Shown here one piece after another: positions 7,853-16,042 of a stretch of DNA of 32,995 nt. The stretch's first letter is position 1. Every line of letters starts with the position of its first letter. The notes under the pieces are model-generated. The model was not told the origin of the DNA, ran no database searches, and saw nothing but the letters and a program-made list of their open reading frames with translations. The DNA comes from an uncultured Pelagibacteraceae bacterium (GTDB lineage Bacteria > Pseudomonadota > Alphaproteobacteria > Pelagibacterales > Pelagibacteraceae), in contig CABYNK010000001.1 of the NCBI GenBank assembly GCA_902520355.1, forward strand, positions 24,001 through 56,995, written 5' to 3'. The position numbers were made by a program, and so were the translations under genes.

Positions 7853-9577
7853 ATGCTAAATAAATTAAATGTAATTATAGACAAAAAAGATAAATTTAAT
7901 TTAATTTTATTTTTTTTTTTACTCTTAATTTCTACTTTAGTAGAAATGATTGGATTAGGTTCTCTACCTATTTTTGCAATGGCAATAGTAGATTCAGAGT
8001 CATTGATAGAAAAATTACCAACTTTTTTTACTTATGATTTTGTTAATGATTTGAGCCAAAAAAAATTAATCATCTACTTATCATTGACCGTAACTATAAT
8101 TTTTTTAGTTAAAAACTTATTTCTGGTTTTTGTCAATTTTTTTAACGGTTTAGTTATAAAAAGAATAAGAAAAAATCTGACTAATAAGATGTTTAAAAAT
8201 TATATAAATTCTAATTATGAGTTTCATATTTCAAGAAATTCCGCAGATTTAATTCGAAATGTTTACAGCGAGGTGGCTAGATCGGTTTATTATTTAATTG
8301 GACATATATCATTAATAAAAGAGTCATTAATTTTAATCGTAATTTTAGTTTTATTGATCATTGCTAACTCTATGGTAGCAGTTTTAATTTTTGGTTTTTT
8401 GGGATTTTTTTCATTTCTATTTTTTTTATACACAAGAAATAGCTCAAAAGTTAGGGGTAAATTTATTCAAGAATATTGGGGAAAACAAACTAAAACACTT
8501 AAGCATGGACTAGGTTCGATTAAAGAAATTAAAATGTTAAATAAGGAAAATTTTATCTCAAAAATTTTTGATTTTAACACTGAAATGATTGAAAAATACA
8601 ATTTTATTCAATCATTCATTGTAACTTTACCAAGGCTATTCTTAGAAGTTGCAACAATTTTAGCAATAACAATTGTTTGCTCTTTATTTGTTATCTCAGA
8701 TAAATCTGTAGAGAATATTATACCAATTATAGTACTTATTTCTGTCTCAGCTATCCGATTGATACCAAGCTTTAGCACGATATCACAATCTATAGCGACC
8801 ATAAAATATCAGTCACCTGCTTTTGATCTAATAGTTAGAGAATTAAATGAAATGAAAAAAGCCACAAAACATCATAGAGAAATCGATCAAATTAAACATG
8901 TAGATATTTTTTTTAAAAAAAAAATTGAGATTAAAAATTTAATATTTAAATACCCTTCAACGGAAAAAAAAGTTATAGATAATTTATCAATTGATATAAA
9001 CAAAGGAGAAACAATTGGTATTGCAGGCGCATCTGGCGAGGGGAAAAGTACTTTACTAGACTTAATTTGTGGGCTCTTAAAACCAACTAGCGGACAAATC
9101 TTAGTTGATGAAATTGATATAAATTCGAAAAAAAATAATTGGAAATCTAAAATTGGATACGTTCCTCAGGATATATATTTATTGGATGATACAATTAAAT
9201 CCAATATAGCTTTTGGTATAGATGATAAGAGTTTTTTATCCTCTCAATTTGAAAAGGCAATTAAGATGTCTCAATTAAGTGAATTCTTAAAAAGTTTACC
9301 AGATAAAGAATTGACTTTTGTGGGTGATGATGGTGTTAGACTTTCTGGAGGTCAAAAGCAGCGTATTGGAATTGCCAGAGCATTATATTTTTCCCCAGAG
9401 GTTTTAATATTAGATGAACCCACTAGCGCTTTAGATGAAAAAAATGAAGCTTTAATATTGAATGATATTTACAATATAAAATCTAACATTACTTTAGTGA
9501 TTATCTCTCATCGAAAAAAAGTATTTGAAAAATGTGACAAAGTTATAGAAATTAAGTCTGGAAAAATAATATTGTAA
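7853..9577 (+). CDS. ABC transporter, fused permease-ATPase (MsbA/PglK-like glycan flippase)
   Basis: The 574-residue half-transporter has about six membrane segments in residues 17-320 and an ATPase domain in 350-574. Walker A is GASGEGKST (392-400), the Q-loop region is YVPQD (about 446-450), the signature is LSGGQKQR (497-504), Walker B is VLILDEPTS (517-525), and the switch histidine is in IISHR. This architecture is typical of lipid-linked oligosaccharide flippases such as PglK and MsbA. Its place inside a glycan locus suggests export of an undecaprenyl-linked glycan across the inner membrane. It is followed after 5 bases by a gene of uncertain type. The transporter class is clear; the cargo is inferred. 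Confidence 0.8.
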   Translation: MLNKLNVIIDKKDKFNLILFFFLLLISTLVEMIGLGSLPIFAMAIVDSESLIEKLPTFFTYDFVNDLSQKKLIIYLSLTVTIIFLVKNLFLVFVNFFNGLVIKRIRKNLTNKMFKNYINSNYEFHISRNSADLIRNVYSEVARSVYYLIGHISLIKESLILIVILVLLIIANSMVAVLIFGFLGFFSFLFFLYTRNSSKVRGKFIQEYWGKQTKTLKHGLGSIKEIKMLNKENFISKIFDFNTEMIEKYNFIQSFIVTLPRLFLEVATILAITIVCSLFVISDKSVENIIPIIVLISVSAIRLIPSFSTISQSIATIKYQSPAFDLIVRELNEMKKATKHHREIDQIKHVDIFFKKKIEIKNLIFKYPSTEKKVIDNLSIDINKGETIGIAGASGEGKSTLLDLICGLLKPTSGQILVDEIDINSKKNNWKSKIGYVPQDIYLLDDTIKSNIAFGIDDKSFLSSQFEKAIKMSQLSEFLKSLPDKELTFVGDDGVRLSGGQKQRIGIARALYFSPEVLILDEPTSALDEKNEALILNDIYNIKSNITLVIISHRKKVFEKCDKVIEIKSGKIIL

Positions 9578-9582
9578 TTTAA

Positions 9583-10818
9583 ATGAGGTCTTTAGCTTTT
9601 CTTACAAGTTTTAATAGTTTACATGGCACACTAGAAGTAAGGAAGGAAATGTTTGATACGTTTTCAAAATCATTAAAAGAATTTTATATAATTAACACAG
9701 ATAATTTGGTCTATTGGCCTAATTTTAAAAAATTTTCGTATAATGAAAAAGATATAAAAATCAATATAAATCAAATTAAACAATCAAATATAAAATTATT
9801 TAATCCAAAAAATGAAAAAGAATTTTATTTATTTTCTAAGAAAAAAAAGCTTATTATAATAAACAATTTTGGTAAGAGTTTTTTTTCTTTAAAGATTTAT
9901 TTTTTGTTAAAACGTTTAAATATACAACAAGTATATATTGATAATTTTGGCACAATTGGTATGCCAGCATACTTTGATGTTAAGAATTATATAAGATATT
10001 TGAATTACCATATTTTTCAAAAAATATTTTCTAAGTTTATTACGCCATTATTAGTATTATTAGGATTTGTTCCTAGAATCGAAATTCATTTTACTTCAAA
10101 AAAAATAGAACTTAATCAAGCTAAAAAAAAATTAATTAAAGGTTATTTATTTAAAAAAAAATTACTTTTTGCTAAAGAATATAAGCTAATAAATAGCAGA
10201 TCTTATGATTCTATTATTGAAAAAAAATATAGTATAAGTGAAAAATATATAACGCATTTAAACGCAGAGATGAATGGAAGACATGAGATTGAGACCAGAG
10301 GATATTTACCAAAAAATATTGTTGAAAGACATTATTTCCACTTAAGAAAATTTTTAAAAAAATTATCAAAAGATTTTAAAAAACCCGTGATAATTTGTAT
10401 TCATCCATCAATAAATCCAAGCGAGGTAAAAAAATTTAAAAATTCCGGCTTACTAAAAGGTTTTAAAATAGTACAATATAAAACTAAAGAATATATATAT
10501 AAATCATTCCTAGTAACTACTTTCGATACTAGCGCGATTGTTGACGCTGCAATCCTGAGAAAAAGAATTATTGGTTTGTGGTCAAAATATATGGATGTAA
10601 ATCAAATAAAACATTCAAAAACTTTTCCATCTAAAATTGGTTTTTCTAGAATTAATTTTGAGGACTTTAAATATAATAAAAATCAATTATTGAATCTATT
10701 AAATAATAATAAGAAAAAATATAGTTTTTTTTTGAAAAATTATCATATCCATAAAAAAAAATTAAAAGGAAGTGATGAGATAATCAACATTTTAAAGAGA
10801 AAATATAAAATATCTTAA
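9583..10818 (+). CDS. Uncharacterised surface-glycan protein, possibly GT-B-like transferase
   Basis: I do not recognise this 411-residue protein with certainty. It is soluble-looking apart from a hydrophobic patch near 140-165. The C-terminal half has an alternating strand/helix pattern with IICIHPSINPSEV at about 270-282, then LVTTFDTSAIVDAAILRKRIIGL at about 310-332. An HP motif, later followed by a D/T-S-A switch and a helix, is what the donor-binding half of capsule-type and sialyltransferase-like GT-B enzymes looks like. It follows the flippase gene by 5 bases and is the last gene on this strand before a convergent operon. A glycosyl- or phosphoglycosyl-transferase is the best guess, with no substrate evidence. 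Confidence 0.45.
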   Translation: MRSLAFLTSFNSLHGTLEVRKEMFDTFSKSLKEFYIINTDNLVYWPNFKKFSYNEKDIKININQIKQSNIKLFNPKNEKEFYLFSKKKKLIIINNFGKSFFSLKIYFLLKRLNIQQVYIDNFGTIGMPAYFDVKNYIRYLNYHIFQKIFSKFITPLLVLLGFVPRIEIHFTSKKIELNQAKKKLIKGYLFKKKLLFAKEYKLINSRSYDSIIEKKYSISEKYITHLNAEMNGRHEIETRGYLPKNIVERHYFHLRKFLKKLSKDFKKPVIICIHPSINPSEVKKFKNSGLLKGFKIVQYKTKEYIYKSFLVTTFDTSAIVDAAILRKRIIGLWSKYMDVNQIKHSKTFPSKIGFSRINFEDFKYNKNQLLNLLNNNKKKYSFFLKNYHIHKKKLKGSDEIINILKRKYKIS

Positions 10819-10905
10819 TATTAAACATTTTTATTTATCAAATTTTAAATAAAAAACTAAATCTTGATATTTTTTCACAATTTTTCATGTTTTCTTAATT
10901 TATTC

Positions 10906-11049
10906 TCAAATTTCATTTTTTGTCAGTGTGCAAATATAATCAATATTTAAGCTATCTCTTTTTGAGAACTTTTTAGCAAAATCTAACTTTGATAAAACTC
11001 TAACCGAGCTAATACTATACAGCTCTTTTAAGGGTTTTTTTAGTATTAT
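10906..11049 (-). pseudogene. Possible gene remnant without a start codon
   Basis: Between the convergent genes, one minus-strand frame stays open for 47 codons, from just after a stop at 11050-11052 to TGA at 10906-10908, with no ATG, GTG or TTG. Its conceptual product contains KELYSISSVRVLSKLDFAKK and then a KRDSLNIDYICTLTKNEI tail, which looks protein-like and not random. It overlaps the last codons of the aldo/keto reductase in another frame. It may be the C-terminal stub of a gene lost when that reductase was inserted. No family is recognised. The rest of the 10819-11014 gap shows only AT-rich spacer. Confidence 0.25.
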
Positions 11050-11920
11050 TTAATTTAAGATTCCAAAAACGGGGATCTTTAAGCAAACTATCATCTATCT
11101 CTATACTACTGAAATCATATTCCTTTTTTTTAGTCTCAATTTTTTTTAATTCTTTAATAAAACTCCTTAGATGAGATTTATGACCCAAACCTATTACAAC
11201 TTTGTCAATTAATTTATTTTGCAAAACAAATCTTAAGCAACCATTAAGCTTGCTCATTTTATTTAACATTAAAAAAGACTCCCATTCTGAGAAGTAGTTT
11301 TTCCATTTATAAAAATATTTATGATTATTTATATTTGTTAAAAGAATTCCCTGTAAAAAAATTGATCGTGCATGAAGTTCTATTTTTTTTTGTTTTAAGG
11401 ATTTTAAATAATTTTTATCATTAAATGATTGATCAAATACATTTAAAGGAAACTGAATAATATCAGGTGTAAAAATTTTTAAAATATTATCTAGTTCATA
11501 TCTATTATAAACAGATATACCGATTTTGTTAATTAATCCTTTTTTTTTTAAATATTTTAGCTCACTATGAATAACTTTCCATTTTTTTTTATACAAGGGT
11601 AAAAGAGGGTCATGAATCAAAATAGCATATAATTTATTTATTGAATTTTTAATTAAGATATTCTTTATTTTTTGATTAACTGTTTTTTTTAAATTTTTTG
11701 TGTTTAAATCTTTGAAAGATATTTTAGAGATAATTTTTACATTATCTTTACTTTTACTGATAAAATTATGACTATTCTTGTAGATCTCAGCTGTATCAAA
11801 AAAATTAAGATTATAATTTTTTAATTTATCAAAAACTTCATCTAATTTATTATTTTTATTTAACCCATATTTTGGATCAGACTGAGCTAGTCCGATCACA
11901 AATTTATTTATTAAATTCAT
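11015..11920 (-). CDS. Aldo/keto reductase
   Basis: The 301-residue TIM-barrel oxidoreductase keeps the aldo/keto reductase tetrad: Asp42 and Tyr47 in FFDTAEIY, Lys66 in IISKI, and His103 in ILIHDP. It ends normally after LKDPRFWNLKL, so it appears full length. Its ATG at 11920 lies inside the upstream dehydratase gene (17-base overlap), so the two are translationally coupled. Proteins of this family often sit beside PseB/FlaA1-type dehydratases in glycan loci, where they may reduce a keto-sugar. Here it is the fifth and last gene of the phosphonate operon. A weak GAGCT/AGCTC inverted repeat overlaps its stop. The family is certain; the substrate is unknown. Confidence 0.8.
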   Translation of the reverse strand: MNLINKFVIGLAQSDPKYGLNKNNKLDEVFDKLKNYNLNFFDTAEIYKNSHNFISKSKDNVKIISKISFKDLNTKNLKKTVNQKIKNILIKNSINKLYAILIHDPLLPLYKKKWKVIHSELKYLKKKGLINKIGISVYNRYELDNILKIFTPDIIQFPLNVFDQSFNDKNYLKSLKQKKIELHARSIFLQGILLTNINNHKYFYKWKNYFSEWESFLMLNKMSKLNGCLRFVLQNKLIDKVVIGLGHKSHLRSFIKELKKIETKKKEYDFSSIEIDDSLLKDPRFWNLKLNNTKKTLKRAV

Positions 11921-12944
11921 TTTTAATAAAATTTTTTAATTCACTAATAGACAAAAATTTTTTGTTGTTTGAGGATGAATATTCAAAATTTTTTGTAACT
12001 GGCTTGCCTTTTTCGCCGTCTTTACTTATTTTATAATTTATTTTTTTATCAACAAATTTTATTGTTGGTTTAATTAGATAATAATCTTTAAATTCAATTG
12101 TATTAAAATACTCATCTCTCGAGCAGAGTATTTCACTTAATTTTTCTCCTGGTCTAATTCCTATAATCTTAATTTTTTTATTTGGGTCAATTGCTTTTGC
12201 TAAATCAATTATGTTTATAGAAGGTATTTTGGGTACAAAAATTTCACCCCCCACCATTCTATAAAAACTCCTTAATATAAGATAAGCACTTTGGTTTAAT
12301 GTAATCCAAAATCTTGTCATTTCTAAATCTGTGATAGGAAAAAATTTATTATTTTTTTTTTTGAGATTAAGAAAAAAAGGTAGGACAGAGCCTCTTGAAC
12401 TAACTACATTTCCATATCTTACAACAGAAAGTCTTGTTTTATCGGGTCCAGCAATATTATTTGAAGACACAAACAATTTGTCAGAGACTAATTTTGTAGC
12501 TCCATAAAGATTAATTGGATTTGCTGCTTTATCTGTAGATAGTGCTATTACTTTACTGACCTTGTTATAATATGAAGCTTCCAAAACATTTCTACCTCCA
12601 ATAATGTTTGTATTAACATATTCTATAGGGTTGTATTCTGCTAAATCTACATGCTTGAGTGCTGCAGCGTGAATTACAAAATCGACATTCTTCATTGCAA
12701 ATTTTAATCTCTCAAGATCTCTAACATCACCTATAAAGAATCTCAAAATATCTTTTTTATCATCATCTGAATATCTTTTGATCATTTCTGATTGTTTTAA
12801 CTCATCTCTGGAAAATATAATTAGTTTTTTTAATTTAAATTCTTTTAAAAAAATTTTAGTTAATTCATTACCTAGTGATCCCGTCCCGCCAGTGATAAAA
12901 ACAATTTTATTTTTGAACAATTTTTTAATTTTATTTTTTTGCAT
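11904..12944 (-). CDS. pseB: PseB/FlaA1-type UDP-GlcNAc 4,6-dehydratase
   Basis: This 346-residue SDR has GGTGSLG at 19-25 and FSRDELKQSEM at about 44-54. Its catalytic stretch STDKAANPINLYGATK includes Thr137, Asp138, Lys139, Tyr147 and Lys151. That Asp-Lys pair plus YxxxK is the signature of the inverting PseB/FlaA1 group, which makes UDP-2-acetamido-2,6-dideoxy-L-arabino-hexos-4-ulose. The C-terminal part (IRPGEKLSEILCSRDE) is also typical. No PseC aminotransferase lies downstream; instead an aldo/keto reductase overlaps it. The pathway may therefore yield a deoxy-sugar rather than pseudaminic acid, unless the LegC-like enzyme or genes outside the window serve it. It is 70 bases downstream of the CysC-like kinase. 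Confidence 0.8.
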   Translation of the reverse strand: MQKNKIKKLFKNKIVFITGGTGSLGNELTKIFLKEFKLKKLIIFSRDELKQSEMIKRYSDDDKKDILRFFIGDVRDLERLKFAMKNVDFVIHAAALKHVDLAEYNPIEYVNTNIIGGRNVLEASYYNKVSKVIALSTDKAANPINLYGATKLVSDKLFVSSNNIAGPDKTRLSVVRYGNVVSSRGSVLPFFLNLKKKNNKFFPITDLEMTRFWITLNQSAYLILRSFYRMVGGEIFVPKIPSINIIDLAKAIDPNKKIKIIGIRPGEKLSEILCSRDEYFNTIEFKDYYLIKPTIKFVDKKINYKISKDGEKGKPVTKNFEYSSSNNKKFLSISELKNFIKNEFNK

Positions 12945-13014
12945 TTTTTTAATTAATATTCATTTGTTTAAAAATTCAAGCATTAAATTTTGATGATTGC
13001 TTTCAAAGATTTAA

Positions 13015-13554
13015 TTAATTGAAAATAAATTTAAAATAACTTAATTTTTTTTTTAATAAATCACTAAGCTTAGTGACATCTATTGTAAAATCATTTATAA
13101 TTTTAATATCGTAGTTTCTTGGTAACTCTGGAGTTATATCTAAGCCAACAATATTTGATTTGTGTTGAATATATATTTTTTTTTTATTTTTTTTTTTAAT
13201 CTGTTTTAAATCTGCATGAATATATATTTCAAAATAATTTTTTACGGACTTTCTAAAATATGATCTAGTTTTATTCCTCATACCAACTGCAGCAAATAAA
13301 ATCGATATATTCTGTTCTGTTACTAGTTTAAAAAATCTAGCAAATTTTTTTGAGTTTTCGAGCCTGTCTTTACTAGAAAAACCATATAATTCAAAAATTT
13401 TTCTTAAATCATCTCCGTTGATAAACATAGTTGGGCCAAACATTCTAATAATATGTGGATAAATTTTTTTTGCTATAGAACTTTTGCCAGATCCTGAAAG
13501 TCCAGTAATAAAAAACAAAATTCCTTTATTTTTTTTGAATTTTTTTACTTTCAC
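13015..13554 (-). CDS. CysC-like (adenylylsulfate-kinase-fold) kinase
   Basis: The 179-residue P-loop kinase has Walker A GLSGSGKSS at 18-26, then FINGDDLRKIF at about 44-54, matching the GDxxR element of APS kinases. The canonical ISPYRxxR region is replaced by LFAAVGMRNKTRSYFRK. It starts with GTG two bases after the stop of the PEP mutase fusion, so the two are translationally coupled. No sulfurylase or PAPS-using enzyme is present, which argues against sulfate activation. In Campylobacter jejuni a CysC-like protein (Cj1415) phosphorylates a cytidine diphosphoramidate; by analogy this one may phosphorylate a CMP-phosphonate. The fold is strong and the reaction is a hypothesis. Long homopolymer runs at 13176-13197 encode a lysine-rich loop. 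Confidence 0.7.
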   Translation of the reverse strand: MKVKKFKKNKGILFFITGLSGSGKSSIAKKIYPHIIRMFGPTMFINGDDLRKIFELYGFSSKDRLENSKKFARFFKLVTEQNISILFAAVGMRNKTRSYFRKSVKNYFEIYIHADLKQIKKKNKKKIYIQHKSNIVGLDITPELPRNYDIKIINDFTIDVTKLSDLLKKKLSYFKFIFN

Positions 13555-13556
13555 AA

Positions 13557-14852
13557 TTATTTAATTAAGTTAATTATTTCTCTAATTGGAGTAATTTTTT
13601 TCTCTACCTCAAATGATCTTTCATTTTTTAAAATTTTTTTTGCGACATTCATCATTGCAGGATAAGCAGCTCTTAACATATGGTTTGCATAAATAACAAT
13701 TTGAAAACCATTTTTAATTAGATCAATTTCTTTTACTTTTGAGTAAGTAGAAGGAACAGCAATTAATGGACAGTCTGGTTTAAGTTTTTTAAATTTCTTG
13801 GAAAAATCAAAAATCTCTTTTGGATTTTTTTCTTTACTATGGATTAAGATTGCATCAGCACCTGCATCAACATATTTTACACCACGTTTAAGTGCATCTT
13901 TTAAACCTTTTTTTAGAATAAATGACTCAATTCTTGCTACTATAAAAAAATCATCTGAAATTTTAGAATTTTTTGCCTTTTTTAACTTATTACAAAAACT
14001 AGAAATATTATCTTGTTTTGTTCTTGATTGATCTAAAAACAAGGAATTTTGTTTTTCACCAACTTTATCTTCTATAATCATAGCGGACACTCCAATTCTT
14101 TCTAATGTTTTAACAAGATATGAAATGTGCTCAATTCTACCTCCATTATCTGCATCAAAGATTAATGGTTTTGATGTTACATCCATTATATAATTTAAGC
14201 CAAGAATCCTTGTTGAATAGTCAACTGATTGATTATCTGGTTTTCCTTTAGTGAGTGAGTCTGTCAAACTAGATGACCACATGCCATCAAACTCATTTAT
14301 ATTTGAAGATTTGATATGATTTAAATTTTCAACAATAAGTCCTGTAAGCGAATTATGAGTTTCAAGAATTCTGACTATCTTTTTAACATTCAATAATCTT
14401 CTCAGTTTACTAACTCTGTTTTGAGGAGTTACTCCGAAACTTGAAATTTTATTCTTAATTTTACTTGAAGAGATGTTTCTTGTGTACCTAGGTTCTATAA
14501 GCTTACCACCCCATAACTTAAGTGTTTTAATCACTCTTTGTCTAGTTTTTTTTTGTATTCCAATTTTCCAATCATCTCCATGGACTACATAGTTTGGTTT
14601 AAAGGATTTTAGGTTTTTGACATAATCTAGAGTTTTCTGCTCAACAACTTGATCAACGTACTTTATATTTTGTAAGATAATTTTTCTTTGATTGTATTCT
14701 AAATATGGTAATTTTTTATAAGATGCTATAGCTTTGTCGGTCAGTAACCCAACTATAACGTTGCCTAATTTAGCAGCAGTTTTTAAAATATTTATATGTC
14801 CTTCATGAACAATATCTGCAGCCAATCCTACATAGACAATTTTTTTTTTCAT
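13557..14852 (-). CDS. pepM: Bifunctional cytidylyltransferase-PEP mutase fusion
   Basis: The 431-residue protein has two domains. Residues 1-135 form a TagD/GCT-like nucleotidyltransferase with the HxGH motif HEGH at 16-19 and a C-terminal RNISSSKI (125-132) corresponding to the ISTT motif. Residues 150-431 are phosphoenolpyruvate mutase. They contain WSSSLTDS (182-189), FDADNGG (222-228) and the diagnostic catalytic loop EDKVGEKQNS at 251-260, which separates mutases from isocitrate-lyase relatives. The mutase converts PEP to phosphonopyruvate; the fused domain probably activates the finished phosphonate as a CMP adduct. It is 9 bases after the TagF-like gene and 2 bases before the kinase. 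The mutase call is very secure, and the nucleotide choice is inferred from family. Confidence 0.92.
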   Translation of the reverse strand: MKKKIVYVGLAADIVHEGHINILKTAAKLGNVIVGLLTDKAIASYKKLPYLEYNQRKIILQNIKYVDQVVEQKTLDYVKNLKSFKPNYVVHGDDWKIGIQKKTRQRVIKTLKLWGGKLIEPRYTRNISSSKIKNKISSFGVTPQNRVSKLRRLLNVKKIVRILETHNSLTGLIVENLNHIKSSNINEFDGMWSSSLTDSLTKGKPDNQSVDYSTRILGLNYIMDVTSKPLIFDADNGGRIEHISYLVKTLERIGVSAMIIEDKVGEKQNSLFLDQSRTKQDNISSFCNKLKKAKNSKISDDFFIVARIESFILKKGLKDALKRGVKYVDAGADAILIHSKEKNPKEIFDFSKKFKKLKPDCPLIAVPSTYSKVKEIDLIKNGFQIVIYANHMLRAAYPAMMNVAKKILKNERSFEVEKKITPIREIINLIK

Positions 14853-14861
14853 TGATTTGTA

Positions 14862-15971
14862 CTAATGATTACCTTTTAATATCTTAATAACCAAATAATT
14901 TATAGTAGATTTTGATTTTTTTAAAAATTTAATTTTTTTTCTTAAAATAGAGATATTTTGCTTGATTTCTTGAATATGTTTTTCTACGTAAAATATACTC
15001 TTATCTATATGATTTATATTGTAGTTAATTTTTCCTATTTTTTCTCTATTTTGAAGAAAAGATAAGTTCCCAAATTTATTTGTTAGAGTGCTTTTATGTT
15101 TTTCATAAAATATTACAGGTGAAAGTGTTAAAAATGAAAAAGTATAAGCAGTTCCAGAAATATCTGTGATCATAATTTTTGCTTTCTGATATGTATTTAG
15201 ATAATTTGGACTTAAATCAAAACTTACTTTATTTTCATTTTTAAATTTTTTTCTTAAATTTATATAAAGTTTATTTTGTCTATCTCTAGGATGCGGCCTA
15301 ATAATAACATTGTATTTTGTTTTATCTAAAATATTAATAATTAGTTTGTCTATGTTTTTTAAAAAACTATATTTTGAAAAAGTTTTCATTCCTGTTGGAG
15401 CAATGATAATTGACTCTTTTTTCATTTTTTTTAATTTATTTATCAAATAATCTAACTTTAAATATCCAACTTCCATAATTTTTGGAGAAAGTATTAAATT
15501 TTTTTCAAACATTTTACTGACTACAGATAAAGCTTCTTTAGTAGCAACAAAAATATAATTATACTTTTTAAGTCTTATACAGGTATCTTTCTCTTTATTT
15601 TTATCGACCCATGGATCGTCGTACAAGTTATGATGTATATAAATTTTTACACAATTTTTTGGAAATTTATCACAAATATAATTTGAAAAAAAAATATTAA
15701 CAAAGAATAAAAAATTTATTGTTCTTTCTTTAACAAAGAAATGATTTTTTTCGTTTAAAAAAATATCTTGATGTAAAAAAATATAATCAATTTTTTGATG
15801 TTCTTTATTATCAAAGCAGTCTTTAATAAAAAAAATATTTTCTCTAGTTTGTCTCTGTTTTGGATGGTAAAATACAACCACTTTTTTTTTGAGTACAATT
15901 TTTTTATATAAAAAAAATAAATTTAAAAATATTAAATTTAGTAGACTCAATAAATTTGAATAAATGAACAT
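14862..15971 (-). CDS. TagF-like (CDP-glycerol glycerophosphotransferase family) transferase
   Basis: The 369-residue protein starts with a hydrophobic segment at 5-23. Its C-terminal half carries the family motifs: IIAPTGMKTFSKY at 189-201, IIRPHPRD at 223-230 and ITDISGTAYTFSFL at 268-281. In TagF-type enzymes these bind CDP-glycerol and the phosphate being moved. The gene heads a five-gene minus-strand operon whose next member activates a phosphonate with a cytidine nucleotide. A role in transferring a CMP-linked phosphonate (or phosphoglycerol) to a glycan therefore fits well. The family assignment is good; the donor is inferred from gene order. Its promoter should be in the 71-base divergent gap before 16043, where no clear boxes stood out. 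Confidence 0.72.
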   Translation of the reverse strand: MFIYSNLLSLLNLIFLNLFFLYKKIVLKKKVVVFYHPKQRQTRENIFFIKDCFDNKEHQKIDYIFLHQDIFLNEKNHFFVKERTINFLFFVNIFFSNYICDKFPKNCVKIYIHHNLYDDPWVDKNKEKDTCIRLKKYNYIFVATKEALSVVSKMFEKNLILSPKIMEVGYLKLDYLINKLKKMKKESIIIAPTGMKTFSKYSFLKNIDKLIINILDKTKYNVIIRPHPRDRQNKLYINLRKKFKNENKVSFDLSPNYLNTYQKAKIMITDISGTAYTFSFLTLSPVIFYEKHKSTLTNKFGNLSFLQNREKIGKINYNINHIDKSIFYVEKHIQEIKQNISILRKKIKFLKKSKSTINYLVIKILKGNH

Positions 15972-16042
15972 TATTTTAAGTATATTTTATAAATTTATTG
16001 CTAATTCTTATTTATAATTATAGAAAAAAAAAATAAACACAA

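Noticed and set aside
11003-11030. GAGCT/AGCTC inverted repeat at the end of the aldo/keto reductase as a terminator
   Set aside because: The stem is only 5 bp, overlaps the stop codon, and is not followed by a U-run.
13015-13554. Genuine APS kinase for sulfated glycans
   Set aside because: There is no ATP sulfurylase or sulfotransferase in the window, the ISPYR-type region is not conserved, and it is coupled to phosphonate activation genes. It cannot be excluded by sequence alone.
13798-14031. Plus-strand open frame within the PEP mutase gene
   Set aside because: It lies fully antisense to a conserved catalytic domain and shows no protein features.
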